Source: a virus
DNA length: 64,000 bases
Virus record (IMG/VR): IMGVR_UViG_3300027996_002186
Coordinates: 124,001 to 188,000 of that record
Reading direction: 5' to 3' (one strand)
The position numbers were made by a program, and so were the translations under genes. Below the pieces are notes generated by a model. The model saw only the letters and a program-made list of their open reading frames with translations, was not told the DNA's origin and searched no databases. Of the stretch, positions 34,201 through 41,999 are shown piece by piece; within the stretch, counting starts at the first letter, position 1, and each line of letters begins with the position of its first letter.

Positions 34201-35051
34201 CCCATTCCCTTAAATGCTTGTAACATATTTCTAATACCATATGATACTACTGCGAATATTGCCGCTATGAATATAGATGCTATTACTTGTGAGAATCCTA
34301 TTGGTTGTACTAATCCTAATGCGTATGATGCGAGAGCAATACCTAATGCGATAGCTGGTAAAATCAATGGTAAGAAAAGAACAGATTTCACTATACTGGC
34401 CATTGATAGACCCTTAAATGCTCCTAATAATTTTCTAATACCAAATGCAATTACCGAAAATACACCAGCTACAAAAACAGCGGTTATTGCTTGCATAAAT
34501 GATATAGGCCTTATCATTGATAATGCGTAAGATGAAAGAGCTACTGCTATTGACATAAATACCATAGCTAAAGAAGCCAGAGCTATATCTTTTAATGAGG
34601 ATCCTTTGGTCGCTTCCGCCACTTGAGCAAACGCGAATCCTATTGCTACCATAGCTAATCCTAAACCAATAGCTGATAAAACATCAACCGGTCCGACTAA
34701 TTTCAACGCTAATCCTATTGCTAAAACAGCTACTGCTATTAGTAATATAGTACCAACACCTTTTTTAATACTACTTTCTTTCTTCTTATCAGTACCACTT
34801 TCCTCAATAACATCCTTAGATTTCTCTTTGGAAAGAGCTATTATTGTTTTCTGATTGGTTAAAATTTCTTGAGTATCAGTTTTAATTGATTGTATACCTA
34901 CGTTTATGGCTTCTAATTTCTTACCAAAATCACCTCCTTTTAATGCAGCGCCTGTTGCAGAAGCACCATCTTTCTTACTATCGAGAGCTGCCGCTATCAT
35001 TTCTAATGAAACTGATAAATTGTCTAATGCTTTTAATAATTGCTTATCCAT
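31227..35051 (-). CDS. Tape-measure-like tail protein
   Basis: 1274 residues. An N-terminal helical region with a Lys-rich stretch (about 80-100) is followed by about 500 residues of repeated hydrophobic helices (LPLILPAIALGIA twice, FGPQALVFLAGL and FGPQALIFLAGL). Next come repeated domains with W-A-E-G-I/V-G-x-A-I (residues about 690-950), then helical C-terminal repeats (IARSIRSAG, MANTARILFDNKRYF, MANTAYIFYKNKKYF). Long length, internal repeats and hydrophobic blocks are typical of tape-measure proteins, which set tail length and enter the host membrane on infection. T4 gp29 has the same job but no visible similarity. A TATATA box lies upstream. Confidence 0.7.
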   Translation of the reverse strand: MDKQLLKALDNLSVSLEMIAAALDSKKDGASATGAALKGGDFGKKLEAINVGIQSIKTDTQEILTNQKTIIALSKEKSKDVIEESGTDKKKESSIKKGVGTILLIAVAVLAIGLALKLVGPVDVLSAIGLGLAMVAIGFAFAQVAEATKGSSLKDIALASLAMVFMSIAVALSSYALSMIRPISFMQAITAVFVAGVFSVIAFGIRKLLGAFKGLSMASIVKSVLFLPLILPAIALGIALASYALGLVQPIGFSQVIASIFIAAIFAVVSYGIRNMLQAFKGMGTKDLIQASIFLPLILPAIALGIAGASYALSLVQPVGLMQWFTSVLIAILFVVLSFGMVKIVKAMNKMEWSSLPKIPIFFTLISIAIMVSSHILALTADISWGLILKIAAIGVLMAGLTIALVGPMKVLSKMGVVDLLKGGLAILIIAVAVMVTSHILALGNYDTYPGLDWIIGVGLSMVAMGVAAVLLGSFVFGPQALVFLAGLVAILVVALAIVALDYIQALGTYETYPGIEWLAGVALAMTVMATAAILLGLMVFGPQALIFLAGLGAILVVAATIAKVSDILSKGKYDNAGMLEWATATALLYLTFTPIIMALGVMSVAGAIISFFGGDDPFLVAQGMMLTIADTIVAVSHTLYKGNYKGGPTKEWAEGISIALGAFMPIYKMMQMNSIMSILGGSGVGPDDFTNAITTVSDGIISAADKFSGASDQFKDGPSKRWAEGVGTAIGAFAPVYEVLNNQGGWSNGPSVADMERAIRSISYAIIDAAGIFAENKAAFKKNYPKKRWGEGVGAAINSFAPVFEAMNNTSWYSSSVTTIKAMSYGIRSVSRAIVDAGWIFYDTIPEIWKKDNVPGKGWGKGVAEAIGSFSEVFNLMMTNGGGWTGPSQEEVAQSLGSGIRIIARSIRSAGETLGSVGKEYWQNHPDEAWGIGIRKAINSFLDIFYDLTMAGYSEYSFSVNSSMLEGGVQSMANTARILFDNKRYFAVKLDPKFIPNIATNVMGFAKLGKWLDDMLVTTSTKTTSSKSGGFAGFGAKTSTKTEVVRTEKDMGIIDRVAQAMANTAYIFYKNKKYFDVKIDPLFIKKLSRNIIDYTRLAEYLTRVEEKEGSFLGSVAGAFGFGEDPIMRIAGGMVVLADSYDILTTSFEKFGIALEAINMEKLKEVKSLQTDQLANDLSQIKSENDGGWHPMDDLGKFTGLWGGEDKPESVGKKNVKLPNLTDKTKYGLEGRSIPQQLDLLIGLLTNIDKSTNTIDEFIQDASDGKIQNVEELN

Positions 35052-35071
35052 AAAAAACTTTTATTTCCAAA

Positions 35072-35084
35072 GTATATATAAAAA
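35072..35084 (-). promoter_or_regulatory. TATATA-type promoter box for the tape-measure operon
   Basis: On the minus strand it reads TTTTTATATATAC, about 20 bases upstream of the tape-measure ATG. Confidence 0.4.
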
Positions 35085-35130
35085 CTGGATACGTCTTCTT
35101 AATATATACATGTACAAATAATACATTATT

Positions 35131-35580
35131 ATGGGATTTAAAAAGTTAGTTAATTACTACGTATTACGCAAATCTTTAAAAGAAATCGAGATGAATAGAA
35201 TTTTAGAAAAAATATACAAGAAAATAAAAATTTCTACTAAAGAAAAGAAATTTTTGGATTTATATAATCGTACTACCGAAGAGGTTGCTAAGGATTTGAT
35301 GTTCTTGTCTAAAAATGCAACTTCTAGAAAGGTTAAAGAAATATTAGAAAGAGGTAAGAAAGTCATTTGTGATTTACATGATAGGGATGGTAAAATTGGA
35401 CTTGAGATACTTAGTATTGAGAATAATGTCGATTCTGTTACATGTGATGTTATTATGAGAAATGAGACACATCAATTACATGATAGATTTTTATATAATA
35501 TTATTTATAATAATATAAAAAAAGAGTATTCATTACAAGAACAAGACGAATATTATGAAAAAATAGAAGCTACGAAATGA
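35131..35580 (+). CDS. Hypothetical 149-residue helical protein
   Basis: Lys-rich N-terminal helices (KKLVNYYVLRKSLKEIEMN) and a beta-rich C-terminal half. Not recognised. Its stop overlaps the start of the next gene (ATGA), so they are translationally coupled. Confidence 0.6.
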   Translation: MGFKKLVNYYVLRKSLKEIEMNRILEKIYKKIKISTKEKKFLDLYNRTTEEVAKDLMFLSKNATSRKVKEILERGKKVICDLHDRDGKIGLEILSIENNVDSVTCDVIMRNETHQLHDRFLYNIIYNNIKKEYSLQEQDEYYEKIEATK

Positions 35581-35849
35581 TAAAGAAATTTAAACAATTT
35601 AATGAAGAAATATCTGGTACTGAATTGGTTGGTCCTATTGGTCCTGCTTATGGTGAGACGGGGTTACAGAATAAAACCATAAATTCACATGACACAAATG
35701 TTATTTATTCAGAGATGGATTCTAAGATATATACAATAGATGAATATAATGATATTTATGGTGAGTACCTTAAATTTGGTGGATCTCCGTTAGATGGATT
35801 TACAAAAGAAAATATAGATATAATATTGGATTTTTTACAAACTAATTAA
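35577..35849 (+). CDS. Small protein with capsid-targeting-like leader
   Basis: 90 residues starting MIKKFKQFNEEISG, a clear match to the shared leader with FNE/E. The remainder has a short Gly/Pro segment (GPIGPAYGETG) and an acidic helix. Candidate internal head protein. Confidence 0.65.
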   Translation: MIKKFKQFNEEISGTELVGPIGPAYGETGLQNKTINSHDTNVIYSEMDSKIYTIDEYNDIYGEYLKFGGSPLDGFTKENIDIILDFLQTN

Positions 35850-35854
35850 TTTAA

Positions 35855-35866
35855 TTTATATATACA
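35855..35866 (+). promoter_or_regulatory. TATATA-type promoter box
   Basis: TTTATATATACA, 28 bases before the ATG at 35895. Confidence 0.4.
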
Positions 35867-35894
35867 TTTTGATAAAAAACAGAAATCAAAATTT

Positions 35895-37223
35895 ATGAGC
35901 AAGTTAGTAACATTAAACGGGTTAAATGATGAAGAAATATTAAATGATATATTCATCGATGAGATAATTGTCCTTGAAGATATACAGGGAAGTAAAATAT
36001 GGGTTAATTGGGATGGTAAGCATTTTAATATCAAACCTAAATCTATATCAAATGAGTCAATAAATCTAATTGACTTAGCAATGCAAAATTATTATAATCC
36101 GGCTATCAATTATTTAAATTCATTAGATGATAGAACAAAAAGCCTTTTAAATAAAAAATGGTGGTTTTGTTTCGAGTATTTTCCTGATGAGCAACCTGCT
36201 AATATAGAGTATAATAGAGTTCCTAAGAATAATCTTGTTCTTACAGCTATTTCTAAGTCTAGAAAATATGAATTTACTATTGAAGAGTTAGATGAGTATT
36301 CTAGATTATTTAATGTTGATGTGGTGCCGGTTATATATCAAGGTACTTTGACCGAAAGTATGAAAGAAGCGATAAAGTATTTTATTAATACTAGTGAGGA
36401 TGATTTAGAGTATATTTTTGGTGAAAAGTCATTTGCATTCTTCTTTTATGGAATATTAAACCCATCAGTTAATAACTCTTTCTTAATGGATAATGAATTC
36501 CAAAATAATGTTGAGAAACTTATTATTAAGAGTAAAACAAAGGATATTTCATTTCAGTTATTAAATCCTTTATATAAAAGGTTGAGTGATGATAATCATA
36601 CAGACTTTGTTGAGATTTATACATTAATATTAATTAATTTCTTGAATTTTTCTCAATCTATTAATTTAGAAGATATTAAATTGAAAGGTGATAGAAAAGA
36701 TGAAGTTTACATATATTTAGTTTCTAAAATATTCAATGTTTATATATCGGAGGTCAAACAAGATTTACTTGACTTTGACTTTGTTGTTCCTGAATTCTTT
36801 GATAAGGATAAATTTAAGATAAATATTGAATTGATTAGTAATAAATTAACAAAGGATTATATAAAAGAGAGTGATAAATTAGAATATATTTTTAAGGTTA
36901 TTCTTGGATCTTTCAACAAGAAAAGAAAGAAACCAATTGGTATATTCACTGAGAATACAGTTAAGTTATTTAATAAATTTGTAGTTGATATCGATGATTA
37001 TATCGATACTTATTTAGGAAAACTACATGAAATTGAATTAGGTAGATCTGGTCTACTAGATTTCGGTGACTTCTTTGATATTCAATATGATACTGATGGA
37101 GAGGGTGAAGTTTATCCAGATGTTTACTCAGAGTTTTCTAAGACTGGTGGTCAGAACAAGAAGAAGAAAAAAGGTAAGGGTGGTAAATTCCCAATTGATC
37201 CAGGTAAAATTCCATTTAAATAA
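35895..37223 (+). CDS. Possible nucleic-acid-ligase-like protein lacking the usual catalytic Lys
   Basis: Residues 25-160 resemble the nucleotidyltransferase domain of phage RNA/DNA ligases: KIWVNWDGKHFNI at the place of the K-x-D-G motif, WWFCFEYFPDEQP, EYNRVPKNNLVLTAI and a VVPVIYQG block. The nucleophile position two residues before the Asp is Asn (N-W-D-G), so catalysis by the standard mechanism is doubtful. The C-terminal 250 residues are helical and unrecognised, ending in a basic tail (KKKKKGKGGKF). It precedes two overlapping genes including a polymerase-like protein. Confidence 0.4.
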   Translation: MSKLVTLNGLNDEEILNDIFIDEIIVLEDIQGSKIWVNWDGKHFNIKPKSISNESINLIDLAMQNYYNPAINYLNSLDDRTKSLLNKKWWFCFEYFPDEQPANIEYNRVPKNNLVLTAISKSRKYEFTIEELDEYSRLFNVDVVPVIYQGTLTESMKEAIKYFINTSEDDLEYIFGEKSFAFFFYGILNPSVNNSFLMDNEFQNNVEKLIIKSKTKDISFQLLNPLYKRLSDDNHTDFVEIYTLILINFLNFSQSINLEDIKLKGDRKDEVYIYLVSKIFNVYISEVKQDLLDFDFVVPEFFDKDKFKINIELISNKLTKDYIKESDKLEYIFKVILGSFNKKRKKPIGIFTENTVKLFNKFVVDIDDYIDTYLGKLHEIELGRSGLLDFGDFFDIQYDTDGEGEVYPDVYSEFSKTGGQNKKKKKGKGGKFPIDPGKIPFK

Positions 37224-37414
37224 TGATTGATATTAAAATGACCTCTGTCGAGGTAAAGGCCGAAGTACGCGAACTAAAATGTAAATATACTCGTGAAATG
37301 GCTAAGGATATACACTATTATAGTGGTTTAGATCCTTTTAGTATGGATAATAGAAGAACAACAAGAAAAGATTCGATTAATAATATTTTTAATATAACAA
37401 AACATGATAAATAA
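37223..37414 (+). CDS. Hypothetical 63-residue basic protein
   Basis: Starts at the last base of the upstream stop codon and overlaps the next gene by 11 bases, which favours a real coupled gene. Basic, no recognised motif. Confidence 0.5.
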   Translation: MIDIKMTSVEVKAEVRELKCKYTREMAKDIHYYSGLDPFSMDNRRTTRKDSINNIFNITKHDK

Positions 37415-38666
37415 TCCGCCTATAAAGAATATGAAGGTATCAAAAAAATTATCCAGTACGGATTCTTCCAAAAATATAGTTGAAAAGCTAAACAAGAAAA
37501 CTTTCCTATTACAATACTTACCATCCGTTTTAGAATACTTAGAATCAGAAAAATACATAAATTATAAAAATGAAAAGTTAAAAACAGCTTACTTGATCGA
37601 TATCATACATAATATGGTATTAAAATATTATTTCAAGAAAGAGAATAAATTTGTTATAAATGCAACTATATTGAAAGATAAGTATGGATATCTTTATAAT
37701 TATTATATCAATTATCTAATTGAGACCAAGATAATAAGTATGGTTTCTAATTATAGGAAAGGTGTATCTTCTCGTAAATATTCACTAAATGCTAAAATCA
37801 TCAAATCAAAGATTCAAAGAAGATATAGAAACAAAGATAAAGTCTTATTGAAGAAATATAAAAAGAAAGTAATGGATAGCATTGACTTCTCTGATAATGA
37901 TGATTATTTGATAGGTAAAGATATCCGAGAGAAATTAATATCTGACCTTTTTTCCGTTGAGATTCAATTCGATAGAGCTATATTTTTCCTGGATGCATTA
38001 AAAGATGAAAAATATGATGTCTATAATAGAAATGTTTATTCTGTTGAGTGTGTTAATGATAAGCATATATTTTATCACTTTGATAGCTATGGTAGAATGC
38101 ACACCAATTTCACAATACTTAGATCATTCATTAGAAAGAATTGTTTATTGATAGATGGTGAGGAAACTTGTGAGATAGATATTAAAAATAGCCAACCATT
38201 ATTCCTATCTAAATTAATAAAAGATAGTGATACTAAGTGGGTCAAGGAGGAAGAGTTTGAATTATTTAGAGAACTAACACTTAGTGGTAATTACTACCAA
38301 TACATGATGAATGTATTGGGTATTAAAAATAGAAACGATGCTAAGGAATTAACATACAAAGTTCTTTTTGGTAGAAACATTACTAGTAAGGCTGATATTG
38401 GATTTAGAAAGGCTTTCCCGACTATACACAATTTTATAAAATTATATAAAAAGGATAATGGTAATTATAAAACGATGGCTTATGATTTACAAAAAGCAGA
38501 GTCGAATCTTATATTCAATCGAATAATAAGACGTATAATTGTATTATACCCAGAAATAAAAATGATAACGGTACATGATAGTATTGTTTTTCCTAAAAAA
38601 TATAAAGACATTATTGATGATATCTTTGAACAAGAACTTGAAAATGAATTCAATTTAACAAAATAA
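37404..38666 (+). CDS. Family-A-like polymerase palm protein
   Basis: The 420-residue protein has an N-terminal winged-helix-like region (YNYYINYLIETKII, then RKGVSSRKYSL). A C-terminal part with polymerase-type motifs follows: YGRMHTNFTILRSFIRKN, EIDIKNSQPLFLSKLI (motif A-like Asp with SQP), TYKVLFGRN (motif B-like) and MITVHDSIVFP (motif C HDS). This resembles a group of small family-A-like polymerases annotated as hypothetical in Bacteroidota plasmids and phages. There is no exonuclease domain. It coexists with a family-B polymerase at 47954. Assignment rests on motif reading only. Confidence 0.5.
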   Translation: MINNPPIKNMKVSKKLSSTDSSKNIVEKLNKKTFLLQYLPSVLEYLESEKYINYKNEKLKTAYLIDIIHNMVLKYYFKKENKFVINATILKDKYGYLYNYYINYLIETKIISMVSNYRKGVSSRKYSLNAKIIKSKIQRRYRNKDKVLLKKYKKKVMDSIDFSDNDDYLIGKDIREKLISDLFSVEIQFDRAIFFLDALKDEKYDVYNRNVYSVECVNDKHIFYHFDSYGRMHTNFTILRSFIRKNCLLIDGEETCEIDIKNSQPLFLSKLIKDSDTKWVKEEEFELFRELTLSGNYYQYMMNVLGIKNRNDAKELTYKVLFGRNITSKADIGFRKAFPTIHNFIKLYKKDNGNYKTMAYDLQKAESNLIFNRIIRRIIVLYPEIKMITVHDSIVFPKKYKDIIDDIFEQELENEFNLTK

Positions 38667-38676
38667 TATATACAAT

Positions 38677-38838
38677 ATGAAAACTTACTATTTAAAATCA
38701 AAATTATCAAAAGAGGTTATAAGTAAATCAGTTTTTGAATCATTATCAATAGCTATTGAGTATTTTTCTGAAGTTAAGAGATTAAACCCTGAAGAACTTC
38801 TTAAAATATACATAGTCAATGATAGTGAACTAAAATAG
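38677..38838 (+). CDS. Hypothetical 53-residue protein
   Basis: ATG at 38677 opens a 54-codon frame (MKTYYLKSKLSKEVISKS at its start, ending in NDSELK and TAG). It fills the gap after the polymerase-like gene and is preceded by AATATATACA. Coding-like composition, no known family. Confidence 0.5.
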   Translation: MKTYYLKSKLSKEVISKSVFESLSIAIEYFSEVKRLNPEELLKIYIVNDSELK

Positions 38839-38853
38839 TTAATATATACCTTT

Positions 38854-39393
38854 GTGATTGATTTAACTAACCCCAAAATATCATATATTGTGATATCATC
38901 TGAAAAGATTGATGATATTATGTCAATTTTGTATGCTAAAAATTATCAAATTATACCGATAAAGGGTTATTATCAAGGTCAATATGAGGATTCATTGATG
39001 GCTTTTGGTGTTGATAATGATGAGTTAAGAAAAGATTTGATTTTTTTACTTAACCATTTTAGAGAGGATTGTGGTATAGTTAAATACTTTGGTGAGACCG
39101 GTGCTAAGAAAGTGTTCAAAGACGGCTCAGAGAAGCCCTTAGGTATCGTATTGTATAATACAGACTCAGATAACATTTCATATTTATATGATGGTATATC
39201 GTTCTCTTTTGTTGAACAAGTTAGATATTGGAAACCTAAGAATAAAGAAGATTTTTCTGTTGGTATGTTAGTTGAATATATGAATAATAATAAGTGGTAT
39301 GAAAAGGAAGTTATTAATCCATCAGAAGAATACCATAAGCTATATAAGCTTATGATAAAGTATGATAAGATTAGAGTAGCTACTACTAACTAA
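38854..39393 (+). CDS. Hypothetical 179-residue phage protein
   Basis: GTG start at 38854; the next in-frame ATG is about 22 codons downstream. TTAATATATACC lies almost directly upstream, so either the message is nearly leaderless or a later start is used. The region GMLVEYMNNNKWYEKEVINPS looks like a conserved phage module, but its function is unknown to me. Its end overlaps the convergent 39386 gene by 8 bases. Confidence 0.55.
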   Translation: MIDLTNPKISYIVISSEKIDDIMSILYAKNYQIIPIKGYYQGQYEDSLMAFGVDNDELRKDLIFLLNHFREDCGIVKYFGETGAKKVFKDGSEKPLGIVLYNTDSDNISYLYDGISFSFVEQVRYWKPKNKEDFSVGMLVEYMNNNKWYEKEVINPSEEYHKLYKLMIKYDKIRVATTN

Positions 39394-40189
39394 TCTCAAA
39401 CCAAACAATTCGATTCTCGAATGTTGGTGTTTCTTTTATAAAATAAGTTTGATAATTATCTCCGTTATTAACATTGTTAACAACATTTAATCCTGTACAT
39501 CTCTCACCTTTTGGTCTTACTCCGATTACTTTACTTGGATTTATTTTACTTGAGTGTATTACTTGAGCCCCATTTATATTACCTATGATGTCATCATAAT
39601 TATTTGATAAATTAAAATTATATGATGTTGATAATAAGTATTCTACTATATTATCTCCTATAATAAATGCGGTAGCGGGACCTAAGTTACTTTTCATAGA
39701 TAAAACATTACTAATAAATGTCATCTTTGTGATTATTCTTCTGGAATCAGCATCTGATTGTTCATTTGTTGTTAAAAATTTATCATTTTTTAATTTAAGA
39801 GTTACGTCTGTGTAAAATTTACATTTTTTCATTGGTTTACTTGTTAAAGTATCCAATGTTGATATAATATCATTATATAATAATGCTTCACTTATGAATT
39901 TTTTAGCAGTTACATTTTGCGACATCATTCTTGTTGAGAATGTTCCAATTGTATCCAACCCATCATAAATACCTTGCGGTAACCAATCCATATCATCATA
40001 TTCTTCTTGTTTTTCAGCAAGAACAGAATTTATAGATGATTGTCTATGTCTTCTTTTGAGTTCATTCATTATCCACTCATCATCAGATGATAAAGTATCC
40101 GTATAATAAATAACACCCTTGGGTAAAGAGGGTTTATTATTTTCTGTGTAATTACATATCAATTTTATATTAGACAGCAAGGTGCTCAT
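39386..40189 (-). CDS. Possible distant capsid-domain protein
   Basis: 267 residues. The C-terminal half has a layout like the gp23 C-terminal domain: a GPATAFIIGDNIVEYLL strand-helix, then GNINGAQVIHSSKINPSKVIGV and a final TPTFENRIVWFEI strand, comparable to GPAQYLITNGGL, then GDISIYVDPYMRY and ATFAPRML. Identity is low, so this is a fold-level suggestion. The N-terminal half (MDWLPQGIYDGL and following) is unrecognised. It overlaps the glycosyltransferase gene by 20 bases, which suggests coupled expression. Confidence 0.35.
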   Translation of the reverse strand: MSTLLSNIKLICNYTENNKPSLPKGVIYYTDTLSSDDEWIMNELKRRHRQSSINSVLAEKQEEYDDMDWLPQGIYDGLDTIGTFSTRMMSQNVTAKKFISEALLYNDIISTLDTLTSKPMKKCKFYTDVTLKLKNDKFLTTNEQSDADSRRIITKMTFISNVLSMKSNLGPATAFIIGDNIVEYLLSTSYNFNLSNNYDDIIGNINGAQVIHSSKINPSKVIGVRPKGERCTGLNVVNNVNNGDNYQTYFIKETPTFENRIVWFEIS

Positions 40190-40937
40190 ATTTGTTTTTC
40201 ATTCCTATTTTTGGTATAGATGCGTTTGTTATCTTTTGTATTTCTTCTTTACTCATCTTGGAAGTTTTTTCTAATAATTGTAAAGTTCTTTGGTAATATC
40301 TATTATCAGGAGCCACTCTTTCATGGTATAGGTGATAACATCTAGCTTTTAATTCGGTGTGTTTCAAGAAGTGTTTAACTTTCATTGTTTGATAATCATC
40401 TTCACCACCCCAGCCTATAAAGTCTTCGTTCCACCCACCAATTCTTAATAAAGAATCTCGTCTGAAAATTGCTATACCTCCTGAAATATTTATTTTTTGG
40501 TTATCTGTCTCACCTCTACCAGGTCTATTAATATTAACAACCTGTTCCAAAGGTAGATTGGACTCCTGTGGATTTAGATCAACCACGGAATGATATGGAC
40601 TAACCATATCATATTCTGTTAATGCCTGGAGACCCTTTATGAAATCTTTTGGATTCATAACTAAATCAGAATCACCACAAACAATTATGTTTGAGTTGGA
40701 GTGTTTTAATCCTATATTAAATGCCCAAGACCTATTATAAGGCATTTTTGATTTTATGAAAATATGCTTACATCTTAAATTTAAGTGTGATATTTTTGAG
40801 TGTTTATCTTGTTCTACAAGAATAATTTCTGATCCTGAAAAGGAGTTAGCCCAATCCAGTGTTCTTCTTAGGTTGTTTAACCTATCTATTGTGTGTCTAT
40901 ATCCTATTATAAACGTGAATTTGTATGATTGTTGCAT
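40170..40937 (-). CDS. Family 2-like glycosyltransferase
   Basis: The 255-residue GT-A fold enzyme has FTFIIGYRHTIDRLNNLRRT at the N-terminus, the DxD-type VCGDSDLVMNP near residue 90, and GGWNEDFIGWGGEDD near 165, the acceptor-side block of galactosyltransferase/GT2-GT27-type enzymes. It may glycosylate a virion protein, phage DNA or a host surface sugar. No base-modification genes appear nearby to decide. It is upstream of the possible capsid-domain gene on the minus strand. Confidence 0.82.
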   Translation of the reverse strand: MQQSYKFTFIIGYRHTIDRLNNLRRTLDWANSFSGSEIILVEQDKHSKISHLNLRCKHIFIKSKMPYNRSWAFNIGLKHSNSNIIVCGDSDLVMNPKDFIKGLQALTEYDMVSPYHSVVDLNPQESNLPLEQVVNINRPGRGETDNQKINISGGIAIFRRDSLLRIGGWNEDFIGWGGEDDYQTMKVKHFLKHTELKARCYHLYHERVAPDNRYYQRTLQLLEKTSKMSKEEIQKITNASIPKIGMKNKYEHLAV

Positions 40938-41042
40938 TAAAAAAGTTATTTTTTATTTATATAAACACTTATAGCTTTTGTTTTATAGTTCTTAACTAAA
41001 CATTATATAAATATTATTCTATAATACTTTAAATCTTATATT

Positions 41043-41447
41043 ATGGATAAAAAAGTAGGAAGATTTGAAAAAATATTTTTTCCTGAACTAAATATAAAAG
41101 TGGATTCTAAAATAGACACTGGTGCTTATAGCGTTTCTTTACACGTTGAGGATATCAACGAAGTGGATGGTAAATTATACTTCTGGGTTGGTGATGAATC
41201 TAATAAATTCATATATGATGATTTTAATATTATTAGTGTTAAGAGTTCTTTTGGTAAAAATCAAAAAAGATATTCTATAAAATTGAAGATGCATCTGGGT
41301 AAACTTACCTATGATGTTTTCGTATCACTGAGTGATAGAAAAAAAATGAAGTTTCCTTGTTTGATAGGTAGAAAATTTCTACATAAACACGGATTTTTGG
41401 TAGATGTGAGAAAAAAGAATTTACATGATAGAAATAAAAAAATGTAA
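41043..41447 (+). CDS. Retropepsin-like aspartic protease (RimB / putative ATP-dependent zinc protease family)
   Basis: 134 residues with the aspartyl protease motif SKIDTGAYSVSLH (D-T-G-A) and the C-terminal block FPCLIGRKFLHKHGFLVDV, matching the PF05618-type family whose bacterial members are often linked to RimK. RimK adds glutamates to ribosomal protein S6 and RimB is proposed to act with it. No ATP-grasp RimK gene is visible here. The size is typical of the single-domain members. It overlaps the next gene by 23 bases. Confidence 0.7.
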   Translation: MDKKVGRFEKIFFPELNIKVDSKIDTGAYSVSLHVEDINEVDGKLYFWVGDESNKFIYDDFNIISVKSSFGKNQKRYSIKLKMHLGKLTYDVFVSLSDRKKMKFPCLIGRKFLHKHGFLVDVRKKNLHDRNKKM

Positions 41448-41964
41448 TTATTTTACTGGTGATAATAGCATCTCTGATGGTATTAAAGATATTGTTAATT
41501 TTTTAGAATTATCAGGCAGAAATTATTTGCTATTAACTCCACCTAAAAATAGTGACATTGATAAATCAACACAAACAAATACAATAAAATATTATTTGGA
41601 TAATCAATTACACTTTAATAACTTTGTTGAGTTTGTTGATATTATAGAAAATGAAGGCAATTTATTTAGGGTTGATTTGTTGGTTTTGGATTTTTGGCAT
41701 TTAACACCTATTGAGATATCTATTTGGAAAAAAGAAATTGATAAATTGGGATTAGACCATTTGATAATAGCTAAAGAATATCACTATAAATCTACTGATG
41801 ATGTTACAGACTATCATCTTAGAAGAGAGTATAAAACGGTTGGTAAAAATGAATTATTTATAACTGATAATATAAATAAATGGACATCAACTTTAGAATC
41901 TTTAATAAAATCTTATAGAAGAGATAAGAAAATCAATGATATATTTGGTGGAACTGATAATTAG
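41425..41964 (+). CDS. Hypothetical 179-residue protein
   Basis: An alpha/beta protein with a Walker-B-like strand (RVDLLVLDFWHL) but no clear P-loop. It may be a degenerate RecA-like or AAA fold. No family recognised. It overlaps the retropepsin gene by 23 bases. Confidence 0.55.
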   Translation: MIEIKKCNYFTGDNSISDGIKDIVNFLELSGRNYLLLTPPKNSDIDKSTQTNTIKYYLDNQLHFNNFVEFVDIIENEGNLFRVDLLVLDFWHLTPIEISIWKKEIDKLGLDHLIIAKEYHYKSTDDVTDYHLRREYKTVGKNELFITDNINKWTSTLESLIKSYRRDKKINDIFGGTDN

Positions 41965-41999
41965 CCCTATATTTGTTATTAAATATAAACTAAATATAT

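Noticed and set aside
33733-34530. A 265-residue rightward frame inside the tape-measure gene
   Set aside because: It is an Ile/Ala/Asn-rich shadow of the hydrophobic repeats on the other strand, without leader, motif or promoter.
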